From: Kiritimatiellia bacterium
GTDB lineage: Bacteria; Verrucomicrobiota; Kiritimatiellia; JAAZAB01
Assembly (NCBI GenBank): GCA_028718125.1
Contig: JAQUMN010000001.1
Span: 124,001-188,000 of the forward strand
Reading direction: 5' to 3'
DNA: 64,000 nucleotides
Position numbers and translations under genes: made by a program. Below, one piece after another: positions 17,939 to 26,230 of the stretch. The stretch's first letter is position 1; each line of letters starts with the position of its first letter. Below the pieces are notes generated by a model. That model made no database searches, was not told the DNA's origin, and worked only from the letters and a program-made list of their open reading frames with translations.

Positions 17939-18922
17939 CTATATCCGCCGGGTTGCAATCGTATCCGGCGTGGCTGGCAGGACGGCAAGCGTGCGCGGGT
18001 TCCCGGGGCCCTGGATTTCCATAAGCACGGGCTGGCCGGGGAGAAAATCGCTGTAGCGCGCGCAGATTGCGGCGGCTTGCAGGAGTTCGTCTTCCGTGAC
18101 GCTGGAGGGCAGGATGGTGTTGGGGCCGGGTATGTCCCTGGGCCGTAACAGGTATTCGGCGCTCTGGCGCTCTTTTTCCAATTGCTCATTTTCCGCCTGG
18201 TTGCGTCCCACGATCACCCGCGCCGCGCCCACCCGGAAATGGCGGCCCAGGCGCAGGCGCAGAATCGGGATGATGTCCAAACCCTCGTGAGTTTTCAAAT
18301 CCTTGAGACGTTTGCCATACGCGGGATCGGTCAGCAGACAACCTCCCGCCGGTTGGGGATAATCGGTAATACCGAGTTCGCGGGCCAACGCCATCTGGGG
18401 CTTGCGGTTACGGCCTTCGAACGCCAAAAGTCGTGCGCGGTCCACCCATCTTTTTTTTTCCGGTTCGGTCTCCGGCAACAGCTTGGCGCTCAGCGGCCGC
18501 AGGAGATAATCGCCCGCGCCCGATTCCGCCGCCACCTGTTGGAGCGCCTGGCGGTGCTGGGACATGGGGCGCTGGTTCAGCACTTCGCCGGTGCTGACAA
18601 ACTGAAAACCTTGCTCCCGCATCAGTTCGCCCGCCCGCCGGACCATGGCGATGTGACAATCAATGCACGGGTTCAGCCCGGCGCCGAATCCATGCTTGGG
18701 ATGGTCAATGAGGGCCAGGATGGTCGGCGTAAAATCTTCAATCAACAGCGGAACATTCAGTTGGCGGGCCGCCTTCTCCGCCGCCCTGGCTCCGAAAAAA
18801 ATGCTGGTGAATGTCAGGCCATGAACTTCAATGCCCTGCTCCAGCAACAGCCGCGCGGCCAACTGGCTATCCAGCCCGCCGGAAAGCAAGCTAAGCGACC
18901 GAATAGGGTTGGGATTTTCCAT
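17939..18922 (-). CDS. PP-loop ATPase, tRNA thiolation enzyme-like (MnmA/ThiI-related)
   Basis: 327 residues. The N-terminal PP-loop SLSLLSGGLDSQLAARLLLEQG binds ATP; NPCIDCHIAMVRRAGELM carries a CxxC pair like the catalytic cysteines of tRNA sulfurtransferases; FVSTGEVLNQRPMSQ, DYLLRPLSAKLLPET and QPAGGCLLTDPAYGKRL follow. It resembles a family often annotated as tRNA 4-thiouridine synthase or 2-thiouridylase but lacks an N-terminal THUMP domain. Thiolation is inferred from motifs only. A GTG start at 18940 would add six residues; 18922 is chosen on the N-terminal motif. The preceding 18961-19040 holds palindromic repeats. Confidence 0.75.
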   Translation of the reverse strand: MENPNPIRSLSLLSGGLDSQLAARLLLEQGIEVHGLTFTSIFFGARAAEKAARQLNVPLLIEDFTPTILALIDHPKHGFGAGLNPCIDCHIAMVRRAGELMREQGFQFVSTGEVLNQRPMSQHRQALQQVAAESGAGDYLLRPLSAKLLPETEPEKKRWVDRARLLAFEGRNRKPQMALARELGITDYPQPAGGCLLTDPAYGKRLKDLKTHEGLDIIPILRLRLGRHFRVGAARVIVGRNQAENEQLEKERQSAEYLLRPRDIPGPNTILPSSVTEDELLQAAAICARYSDFLPGQPVLMEIQGPGNPRTLAVLPATPDTIATRRI

Positions 18923-18960
18923 GGTGTTTTTAACGTGCACGAATTCAGGAATTTCAAAGT

Positions 18961-19040
18961 TTGGACTGGATTCCCGCTTGCGCGGGAATGACAGAGTGAC
19001 GACGCATAATTGTCATTCCCGATCTAATCGAGAATTCAGA
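18961..19040. repeat. ATTCCCG-type palindromic repeat pair
   Basis: Palindrome GGATTCCCGCTTGCGCGGGA, then a second, inverted unit starting TGTCATTCCCGATCTAATCG. The same family occurs at 20649, 22829 and 38806. Confidence 0.7.
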
Positions 19041-19064
19041 AAAGTTGTCCCGTTCATCGGCGGT

Positions 19065-19709
19065 CTAATTGCAGAACATCCGGGTCACCTCATCAAAACC
19101 GGCCACCGTTCGTTCGGGCGTCTCGGCGCGGAGCTTGCCGAATCCATAGGCCGTAAAGATGCTGTGAATGCCCGCGCGGTGCGCGACGGCGATGTCGGTG
19201 TGATTATCGCCGATCATCCAGGTGTTGGCGGGCGTGCCGTTGACGGTCCGCAGAATGGCAAACACGGCTTCCGGTTCCGGCTTCAGCGGGATGCCGCTGT
19301 CGCCGCCGATGATGCTGGCGAAAAGCGCCTCGATCTCGAAATGGCGCAGGATTTCCCGGCTGGCGGCCCCGGGTTTATTGGTGAGCAGGGCCAGTGCATG
19401 GCCGGCGGCCGCCAGGCAATCAAGCCCTTCCCGGACGCCGGGATACAGCACAGTGTCGTCATGGAGGTGTTGGCGATAAAATTTGGTATCCAGGCGCACG
19501 GATTCCTCTAAGTCCACCGCAAACGGGGCGTCAGCCAGGGAACGGGTTACCAGGTTGCGGATGCCTTCACCGACAAAACCGGTCACGGTCTCGACCGGCA
19601 GGGGGAGCAAGCCGTAATGCCGGCGCATCAGGTTGATGCCGGCGGCCAGGTCGCGCCGCGAATCAATCAGCGTGCCATCCAGATCGAAGATAAGAACCTG
19701 TCGTTTCAT
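19065..19709 (-). CDS. gph: HAD-family phosphatase, phosphoglycolate phosphatase-like
   Basis: 214 residues with the HAD motifs: DLDGTL (nucleophile Asp, motif I), LLTNKP (motif II), the Lys of IPLKPEPEAV (motif III) and MIGDNHTDIAVAHRAG (motif IV), plus a helical cap between I and II. This arrangement matches Gph/PGP phosphatases, which remove phosphoglycolate arising from DNA repair or oxygenase side reactions; other small phosphate esters are possible. Its start overlaps the amidohydrolase stop (ATGA at 19706-19709), so it is the second gene of a coupled pair. Confidence 0.82.
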   Translation of the reverse strand: MKRQVLIFDLDGTLIDSRRDLAAGINLMRRHYGLLPLPVETVTGFVGEGIRNLVTRSLADAPFAVDLEESVRLDTKFYRQHLHDDTVLYPGVREGLDCLAAAGHALALLTNKPGAASREILRHFEIEALFASIIGGDSGIPLKPEPEAVFAILRTVNGTPANTWMIGDNHTDIAVAHRAGIHSIFTAYGFGKLRAETPERTVAGFDEVTRMFCN

Positions 19710-20575
19710 TCCAGGTGCAGCAGTTTAATGGCGTTTTCGCGGGCAATCTTTTGGAAGACCTTCTCGCTGATCTTTTTTTCCTGCCGGAATTTAAGCAGCA
19801 GGCCGATTTGCGGCGGTGTTTCGGCCTTCGGATCGCAGATGTCGGTCCCGAACAGAAGCCGGTCCTGGAACTCATTGATAAATTTAACGGCATAGGCCTG
19901 GTCCCGGTTGAGCGCGTTGAACCCGCTCCCGGCGGAGAGATCCCCGTACAAGTTCGGATAACGCCGCATGAGTTTCGGCACCACGCCCTCCTCTTTGAGC
20001 GGATACGACGGGTACCCCGCCCGATCGCCCGGCGTCTCCAGCGGACCCATTTCCGCCCAGAACGGAGGGCCATGGCCCAGAAAGATCAATTTTTTGAATG
20101 CCCGCAGACAGAACTCCAGTTGCGGCAGGCCCGGATCGTCGTAAAGGCCATAGCCGTAGCCGATCGTAGTGCGCAGATCGAAGCACAGGGGAAAGCCCGC
20201 GTCCTGCACATGTTTGAACATGTTTTGGACCAGGGGGTCCAGGAGTGGCAGGTTGGGCATGAATTCGCCGAAGCCCTTGACGCCGCGGTCGCGATAATAA
20301 CGCAGCAGATCGCCAAAGGGCGCATCCGCGGAATTAGTCAATGCGCGCGGATCTACATTGCAGAAGGGAATAATCCGGCCGGGATGCTGCTCGGCCATTT
20401 CGATGATGTCGTCGTTGGATTGCGGCAGGTAGGTTTCCGGCCCCACCAGCGGCAGGATGCAGGCTTTTTCTACGCCATCGCGGTCATAGAGGGCCAGCAT
20501 TTCATCCAGGGTCGCAAACCGATTGGGGAACGGGCACGGTTTCCGATAGGCATGCCCGTGAATATCAATAAACAT
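19706..20575 (-). CDS. Amidohydrolase family 2 protein
   Basis: 289-residue TIM-barrel metal hydrolase/decarboxylase of the amidohydrolase-2 (ACMS decarboxylase-like) family. It begins MFIDIHGHAYRK with the metal-binding HxH (HGH), has the central region FPLCFDLRTTIGYGYG and LIFLGHGPPFWAEMG with a His, and ends with LLFGTDICDPKAETPP containing the catalytic Asp. The start at 20575 is chosen because AAGGAAAA lies 8 bp upstream. The reaction (decarboxylation, lactonase or hydrolase) cannot be told from sequence. Coupled with the HAD phosphatase downstream. Confidence 0.82.
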   Translation of the reverse strand: MFIDIHGHAYRKPCPFPNRFATLDEMLALYDRDGVEKACILPLVGPETYLPQSNDDIIEMAEQHPGRIIPFCNVDPRALTNSADAPFGDLLRYYRDRGVKGFGEFMPNLPLLDPLVQNMFKHVQDAGFPLCFDLRTTIGYGYGLYDDPGLPQLEFCLRAFKKLIFLGHGPPFWAEMGPLETPGDRAGYPSYPLKEEGVVPKLMRRYPNLYGDLSAGSGFNALNRDQAYAVKFINEFQDRLLFGTDICDPKAETPPQIGLLLKFRQEKKISEKVFQKIARENAIKLLHLE

Positions 20576-20648
20576 GAGGTATTTTCCTTTAGTGGACGGG
20601 TTCAATAACCGATTATAAAATTATACCGCCAAGGACGATAACCAAAAT

Positions 20649-20803
20649 TCTGGATTCCCGATTGGATCGGGAACGACAGATAACACCTGCCCATTCTGTT
20701 ATTCTCGCGAAAGCGTGAATCCAGCATTGATTTTTTTGGATTCCCGACCCAGGCTCCGCCGGAGCGCTTCGCCGAGGCGAGTCAGGTCGGGAATGACAAT
20801 CAG
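20649..20803. repeat. Composite of palindromic repeats (ATTCCCG family plus GGCTCCGCC unit)
   Basis: GGATTCCCGATTGGATCGGGA, a second unit ATTCTCGCGAAAGCGTGAAT, and a third in which GGATTCCCGACC / GGTCGGGAATGAC arms enclose GGCTCCGCCGGAGCGCTTCG and CCGAGGCGAGTCA (20752-20784). The inner block recurs inside the coding sequence at 41793-41829. This fills the gap between the amidohydrolase and GH20-like genes. Confidence 0.65.
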
Positions 20804-20850
20804 CCCTCATAACTGAGGGGACACTTTTTTGGCTCTGCGCTCAAGGCTTT

Positions 20851-22761
20851 TTACTTGATGACGCTCGGCGTGGCCGCACGCTCGTATCCGAACCTATAGT
20901 CACCTGCGGGTCCGGGCGCGGAAACCAACGGCTCCAGCTTGGCGGCCAGTTCGGGAATATCCCGGATCTTCCCTTTCAGGTAAGCATCGATCCTGCTGAC
21001 CATGCCATCCAGCCGCGCCTGCAGGCCGCCGTATCGGCATTCGAGCACTTCCAGTCCGAACGGCTTGTACAGGCTCAGCCAGAGGGCGCAGTGTTCTTCG
21101 CGCAGTTTGGCCACCGCCTGGCCCAGGGCCTTGATATCCCTGGTCAACTGCCACAGGCGGGTATGGTTGCCGGAGCGGTAAGCCAGGGCCAGTTCGCGGC
21201 GCAGGTTGCATTTCAACGCCAACGTGCGTGCCATAAGGGCGGGGAACAGGAGCCGCCGGTTGGTGGGTGAACGCCGGGACGCGCGAAACAGCGTTTCCGC
21301 CAGCTTTTCGTAATGCGACTGCAGTGCGGGCGGATTCTTGATCAGCGGATCGAAAATGCTCAGCAGGGGATCCTGCCATAGCAACCATTTGCTGGGATTG
21401 CCATGGCTCATTTTGGCGTTGCTGATTTCCGGAATATGGTCCAGGTCGCAGGCCTTGACCCAGGTATCCAGCTCGGAGTTGCAGATGCCGCGGAAATTGG
21501 CGCGCAGCAGCGTATTATCCACGCGGTCGGCATAGCAATGTTCCGCGAAAAACTGGAGGCCGGGAAGCGCCGAGAAGAGATCACATTCCATGCCGTCATC
21601 GCCCCACAGGGTTGTGAACGCCTGGCGCAATTTCTTGTTTTTACAGGCGCGCATGGCGGCCTCGGTGGTGGTGAATGAGAACGGCAGGGAAGCCCAGAAA
21701 TGGTTCCAGGTCCACACGCCGCCGGCCATGATCGGCTCCGAGCCTAGGGAGCGATGGCGATCAATCCACTCCTCGTAAAATTCGACTTCGGTATGATAAT
21801 AATCCCAATATACCAGGTCCACATCGCGGGGAATTCCGGCTATGACTTTGTGCGGGATCTTGCAGGAGCGATCATAGTAATCGTTGGTTTTGGATCCCAG
21901 CCGGAAATACATGTCGCTCCAGATCATCGGCCGCACCCCCAGCTTCCGGCAAAGACTGCGTACGCGTTTCAAATGCCGGTTGATGATGACGAACGGACTT
22001 TCGTTGCCAAACTGCGCGCGGTAGAATCCGGTGCCGATGCCGTGGGCCTCATCCATGCCGACGTGGATGCGCCGTGAGCGGAACGGCGCCGAGGCGGCGG
22101 CGATCATTTTTTCCAGCAGGATATAGGTCTTGTTGTCATTGGCCAGGATGACGTTGCCGGTATCGCGGTAACTGCTGTAGGCCGGCCATTGAAGTATCTG
22201 CGCCAGATGCCCCAGCGTTTGGATGCAGGGGATCATTTCGATGCCCAAGGCGTCGGCGTATGCATCCAGGTCCTTCATTTCTTCCCACGTGTAACGGCCG
22301 CGCAAGTAGCCGAAAAACGGCTCGTCGGGAACTTCATACGTGTCCTCGGTGTAGAGCATGCACATATTCAGGCCCATCAGCGCCAAGCGGCGCAACAGCA
22401 TCTTGGCCGTGTCCGGACGCAGGACCCCGTTGCGCGAGCAATCCACCATGACGCCCAGCATGTCGAACCGCGGGGTTTCGGAGAAATCGGCCCTGAGAGC
22501 GGCCGGCCCTTCTTCGCCCATCAGGCGGCCCAGGGCGCGGAACGCGTCTGTTTTACGCCCGTATTTCACGACTATGCGCGAGGGCGACTTCACGACCGCC
22601 AGGCCGCCCTGATCGCGAAACGCATCGGGATCCTTGACAAAAAGCACTTCCTGGGCGCGGCTGGAGGCCGTAAAACGGTTGGGGTAATCAGCCTTGATTT
22701 CGCCCATGCCTCGCCGCAGTTCCATAGGGCATGAATTCAGGTCGAGTGTAAATGAATGCAT
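20851..22761 (-). CDS. Glycoside hydrolase family 20-like beta-N-acetylhexosaminidase
   Basis: 636 residues with the GH20 TIM barrel: RFDMLGVMVDCSRNGVLRPDTAKMLLRRLALMGLNMCMLYTEDTYEVPDEP, then LGIEMIPCIQTLGHLAQILQWPAYSSYRDTGNV, then RRIHVGMDEAHGIGTG, where the Asp-Glu pair corresponds to the catalytic DE that assists the N-acetyl group. A long C-terminal helical region (about 430-636) is uncharacterised. No signal peptide is evident, so it may be cytoplasmic or act on imported oligosaccharides. Likely beta-N-acetylhexosaminidase; exact sugar unknown. Confidence 0.8.
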   Translation of the reverse strand: MHSFTLDLNSCPMELRRGMGEIKADYPNRFTASSRAQEVLFVKDPDAFRDQGGLAVVKSPSRIVVKYGRKTDAFRALGRLMGEEGPAALRADFSETPRFDMLGVMVDCSRNGVLRPDTAKMLLRRLALMGLNMCMLYTEDTYEVPDEPFFGYLRGRYTWEEMKDLDAYADALGIEMIPCIQTLGHLAQILQWPAYSSYRDTGNVILANDNKTYILLEKMIAAASAPFRSRRIHVGMDEAHGIGTGFYRAQFGNESPFVIINRHLKRVRSLCRKLGVRPMIWSDMYFRLGSKTNDYYDRSCKIPHKVIAGIPRDVDLVYWDYYHTEVEFYEEWIDRHRSLGSEPIMAGGVWTWNHFWASLPFSFTTTEAAMRACKNKKLRQAFTTLWGDDGMECDLFSALPGLQFFAEHCYADRVDNTLLRANFRGICNSELDTWVKACDLDHIPEISNAKMSHGNPSKWLLWQDPLLSIFDPLIKNPPALQSHYEKLAETLFRASRRSPTNRRLLFPALMARTLALKCNLRRELALAYRSGNHTRLWQLTRDIKALGQAVAKLREEHCALWLSLYKPFGLEVLECRYGGLQARLDGMVSRIDAYLKGKIRDIPELAAKLEPLVSAPGPAGDYRFGYERAATPSVIK

Positions 22762-22828
22762 GGTTTGAATCTTTCCGATATGTTATTGCCCAGGCATCCA
22801 GAAGTCAGGACAAACAATTTGCAGAATT

Positions 22829-22910
22829 GTCATTCCGCACTTGATGCGGAAACCAGATTCCAAATTCATCGAGCTTTGGACTGGATTCCCGCTTGCGCGG
22901 GAATGACATC
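22829..22910. repeat. ATTCCCG-type palindromic repeat pair
   Basis: TGTCATTCCGCACTTGATGC with GGAAACCAG, followed by CTGGATTCCCGCTTGCGCGG with GAATGACA, arranged as an inverted pair like that at 38806. Lies between the TGS-uridine kinase and GH20-like genes. Confidence 0.65.
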
Positions 22911-22932
22911 TCTGGACTTCTGAGTTGCCATC

Positions 22933-24606
22933 TTAATATTTAAAACTGCTGGCGCCGATGAACTCCCTGAGAATGGAAATGGGCGGCACATCATATTTCG
23001 GAATTGCCAAAAAGTTTAACAGAAATTCCTGAAGCCGTCGAGCCTCCGCATATTCGGGGTCCGCGGGCTTGATTTCCATCAGAAGCGGTTCGACCAATGG
23101 CTTCAGCACAGCCAGTTCGTAATCCAGGGCTGAGTTAAAGGTGGCATCCGCTTTCGCCTGATGCGGGAAAATCCACGTTTTTTCCCCGCGCCGCACGGAT
23201 GGCCACATGCGCAAGGTGGCCAGCGGGGAATTGCCCCGGAAGGCATGATCGCGCACCAGCCGGCGCATCAGGCGATTATCCGTCGTGGAAATGCGGTTAT
23301 GGGCGTCAATGGCCAGCTGGGTCAGGGCGCTGATGTAAATCGTAAATTTCTTACGTTGCGGAATTCGATGGGTAAAGAGCGGATTGAGGCCATGAATGCC
23401 TTCCGCGATCACGACCTGGTCGCTCTCCAGCCGCAGGCGCACGCCGCCGCTTTCGCGGCGCTTGCGCTCGAAATTGAAGCGCGGCAGTTCCACGGTCTTG
23501 CCCGCGAAGAGCTTCAGCAGCTGCTGGTTGAATAATTCCACGTCCACGGCCTTGATATGCTCATAGTCCGGCGCGCCGGCCGCGTCGCGCGGGGTGTCGG
23601 CATCGTCCACGTAATAATTATCCAGCGAAATCATGACGGGGCGAAGCCCGTTGACTTCGAGCTGGACGATCAGGCGCTTGGCAAACGTGGTTTTACCGGA
23701 GGAGGATGGCCCGGCCATCAGGATCAGCCGAACCTGCCGGCGGAGAGCGCTGATCCGGTCGGCAATGCGGACAATTTTCTTTTCATGAAACGCTTCCTCG
23801 ACGCGCATAAATTCGCGGACATTGTCGTTCATGATCAATTCATTGAGCCGCCCAACGTTCGTCACGCCGAGGATGCGGCCCCAGGTCTTGTGCTCATGGA
23901 ATATTTGGAAGAGATGCGGCTGGTCCCGGAAGGGAGTCACCCGCCGCGGGACTTCGCAAGACGGCAGTTGGAGCACCAGGCCCGGCGGGTAGTGAATCAG
24001 CTTGAAATATTTCAGCGCGCCGGTGTTGGGCGCCAGCGGGCCATGCGCCAGGTCTACAAAGCGGTCGCATTCATAAATCACGATGTTGGGCGGGTTGCGG
24101 AACCGCAACAGGTTGACCTTGTCCTGCAGGCCGGCCTTTTGAAACCGCTGTAGGGCGTCGGCAAAAGACAGCTTGCGGCGCCGGATCGGCAGATTGCGGG
24201 CAATGAGCCGCCGCATGGCTGCTTCGAGCGCGGTCACCTGGCGGGGGCTGAGCGCGCCGCCCCGCCTGCCTGAGGTGGCCTCGAAGCGGCAGAATAAACC
24301 GGTGCCCAGCGAATGTTCGATCAAAAACCGGCCGTCCGGAAATAAGGCCGCCGCCGTTTTCGCCAACAGGAAAGACAGCGAGTCGCGATAAATCCGCATT
24401 CCCTGCGGGTCGGTCATGGTCAGGAAGCGAACCTCCGCATTGATTTCCAGCGGGTAGGTCAGCGACACGATGTCGTTGTTCACGCGGGCGCCGATAAAGG
24501 GCAGGCCGTGTGCGTCATGCTGCTTTTTGAGCAGTGTGCCGGCCGGCGTGTGCGGCCGATACTGGCGGCGCGTGCCGTCTTCCAGCGTTATACGAATCGA
24601 GTTCAT
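22933..24606 (-). CDS. TGS-domain nucleoside (uridine) kinase
   Basis: 557 residues. The N-terminus (1-65) is TGS-like (ITLEDGTRRQYRPHTPAGTLLKK), followed by a region resembling the second additional domain of threonyl-tRNA synthetases (about 70-230), then a uridine kinase/phosphoribulokinase domain from about 290 with Walker A LMAGPSSSGKTTFAKRL, SLDNYYVDDADTPRD, DYEHIKAVDVELFNQQL and VVIAEGIHGLNP. This fusion is annotated in many bacteria as a nucleoside kinase; uridine/cytidine phosphorylation is the likely reaction but the N-terminal region's role is unproven. Monocistronic, bounded by palindromic repeats on both sides. Confidence 0.88.
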   Translation of the reverse strand: MNSIRITLEDGTRRQYRPHTPAGTLLKKQHDAHGLPFIGARVNNDIVSLTYPLEINAEVRFLTMTDPQGMRIYRDSLSFLLAKTAAALFPDGRFLIEHSLGTGLFCRFEATSGRRGGALSPRQVTALEAAMRRLIARNLPIRRRKLSFADALQRFQKAGLQDKVNLLRFRNPPNIVIYECDRFVDLAHGPLAPNTGALKYFKLIHYPPGLVLQLPSCEVPRRVTPFRDQPHLFQIFHEHKTWGRILGVTNVGRLNELIMNDNVREFMRVEEAFHEKKIVRIADRISALRRQVRLILMAGPSSSGKTTFAKRLIVQLEVNGLRPVMISLDNYYVDDADTPRDAAGAPDYEHIKAVDVELFNQQLLKLFAGKTVELPRFNFERKRRESGGVRLRLESDQVVIAEGIHGLNPLFTHRIPQRKKFTIYISALTQLAIDAHNRISTTDNRLMRRLVRDHAFRGNSPLATLRMWPSVRRGEKTWIFPHQAKADATFNSALDYELAVLKPLVEPLLMEIKPADPEYAEARRLQEFLLNFLAIPKYDVPPISILREFIGASSFKY

Positions 24607-24662
24607 GGATAGGAATTTTAGTCATGGTTCAAAAAATGCCGATACAGGGTAGCATGGAAACC

Positions 24663-24776
24663 ATGTCATTCCGAACGAAGTGAGGAATCTCAATCCGGAC
24701 TTCGGCGAGCACAGTCTAACCGCAGTGACCGGATGCCGGAGATTCCTCGTCGCTACGCTCCTCGGAATGACATTCG
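24663..24776. repeat. Long inverted repeat element (GTCATTCCG family)
   Basis: Left arm TGTCATTCCGAACGAAGTGA with GGAATCTC; right arm GAGATTCCTCGTCGCTACGC with TCCTCGGAATGACA. The arms are imperfectly complementary over about 30 bp and separated by about 45 bp, with no coding capacity. It lies between ilvC and the TGS-uridine kinase gene. Confidence 0.7.
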
Positions 24777-24832
24777 GTTATTTCCGAGATTTGAACCTTG
24801 CCGAGGTCTGATTCAGATCGGCGGGATGCTCG

Positions 24833-25930
24833 TCAGGCCTTCCGGCCGGCCACACCCTTGGTATCCTTGTTAATCGCCCGGGCCGCTTCCTTCGGGCGCA
24901 ACGTGCGCACGGCTCTGCCGGCGCGCCACATTTCCGAATTCCCCATGGCGTTCAATTCTTTGGTCAGCCCCTGCTGGTAATTGGGTTTGCCGCAGGTGGC
25001 AATCACCCGCCGGGTTTCCCTGCCAGACTTGACCGCATCATACAGGCGCTTGAAAACAGGCAGGGTGGCTGCCTTGAAACGCGGCTTCCAATCCAGTGCG
25101 CCGCGCTGGGCCGTGGCCGAGCAGTTGGAGAACATCCAGTCCATGCCGTTCTCGTCCACCAGCCGGATCAGGCTCTGGGTCAGTTCTTCCACTGTCTCGT
25201 TGAACGCCTCGCTGGGGGTATGCCCGTGCATGCGGAGCACGTCGTACTGCGCTTCCATCACGCCCGCCAGCGCGCCCATCAGGACACCGCGCTCGCCGGT
25301 AAGGTCGCTGACCACCTCGTGCTTAAAAGTGGTTGGGAACAGGTACCCCGACCCGATGCCGATGCCAAGGGCCATGCACCGGTCCTGGGCATGTCCGGTG
25401 GCGTCCTGAAACACGGCAAAACTGGAGTTGATCCCGGCGCCGGAAAGGAAGTTGCGGCGCACGGAGGTGCCCGACCCCTTGGGCGCTACCATGATAACGT
25501 CAACGTTCTTGGGCGGGATGACCTTGGTCTGATCGCCGAAGACGATGGAAAAGCCGTGCGAAAAATACAACGCGGCGCCGGGTTTCATGTTCTTCTTTAC
25601 CACCGGCCAAATCTGCTTCTGAGCGGCATCGGACACGAGCATCTGGATGATGGTGCCGCGCCGAACGGCTTCCTCGATATCAAACAGCGTTTTGCCGGGC
25701 ACCCAGCCGTCCGCGCGGGCGCGAGCCCAATCGCGCGGGTAGGCCGGTGACTGGCCGATGATGACCTTGAAGCCGTTGTCCTTCAGGTTAAGCGCCTGGG
25801 CCGGACCCTGGACGCCATAGCCGATCACGGCGATGGTTTCATTGCGCAGGATGCGTTTGGCCTTGGCGATCGGGAATTCCTTGCGAGTCACAACCGTTTC
25901 CTTGACGCCGCCGAAATCAATGCGAGCCAT
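24833..25930 (-). CDS. ilvC: Ketol-acid reductoisomerase, fungal/mitochondrial-type sequence
   Basis: 365 residues. Converts acetolactate or acetohydroxybutyrate to the dihydroxy acid with NADPH and Mg2+ in Val/Ile/Leu synthesis. The Rossmann motif is VIGYGVQGPAQALNLKDNG; metal and substrate regions include VVSDLTGERGVLMG, QYDVLRMHGHTPSEAFNETVEELTQ and ATAQRGALDW. These segments (DGWVPGKTLFDIEEAVRRG, FSHGFSIVFGDQTKVIPPKNVDVIMVAPKGSG, INSSFAVFQDATG) resemble yeast Ilv5 more than the short bacterial class I enzyme as I recall them. AAAGGAGG precedes ATG 25930. Other ilv genes are absent from the window. Monocistronic. Confidence 0.95.
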   Translation of the reverse strand: MARIDFGGVKETVVTRKEFPIAKAKRILRNETIAVIGYGVQGPAQALNLKDNGFKVIIGQSPAYPRDWARARADGWVPGKTLFDIEEAVRRGTIIQMLVSDAAQKQIWPVVKKNMKPGAALYFSHGFSIVFGDQTKVIPPKNVDVIMVAPKGSGTSVRRNFLSGAGINSSFAVFQDATGHAQDRCMALGIGIGSGYLFPTTFKHEVVSDLTGERGVLMGALAGVMEAQYDVLRMHGHTPSEAFNETVEELTQSLIRLVDENGMDWMFSNCSATAQRGALDWKPRFKAATLPVFKRLYDAVKSGRETRRVIATCGKPNYQQGLTKELNAMGNSEMWRAGRAVRTLRPKEAARAINKDTKGVAGRKA

Positions 25931-26081
25931 AATTATTCCTCCTTTTATTTGATCCGATTCTATGGCCAAACCAGATTGGTCTGCGCCCTTTTCCAACAAA
26001 TGCCAGCGGAACTAAAGTCTAATACTAACTCTTTGGCCGCCGAAATCAACACCAAATGACACATCAAATGACGCAGCCCAC

Positions 26082-26197
26082 GGCTGCGTCAAGAACGGTC
26101 TCGCAGTAGCTCGACCCTCCATAAATACCAATTTTTTCGCGATATTGGAGGGCGGAGCGCCTGCGACGCCGCTGGGTTCAGCATGAATGACGCAGCC
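26082..26197 (-). repeat. MITE-like element, family GGCTGCGTCA, copy 3 (complete)
   Basis: A 116-bp element with perfect 10-bp terminal inverted repeats, GGCTGCGTCA (26082-26091) and TGACGCAGCC (26188-26197). Internal blocks (ATATTGGAGGGCGGAGCGCC, GCGACGCCGCTGG, AGAACGGTCTCGC) are the reverse complement of copy 1. Extra TGACGCAGCC sequences flank it at 26069-26078 and 26201-26210. It lies in the 300-bp gap between ilvC and the ROK gene (25931-26230), where I see no gene. Confidence 0.75.
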
Positions 26198-26230
26198 GTG
26201 TGACGCAGCCCAGGAAATAAGGACGGAATG

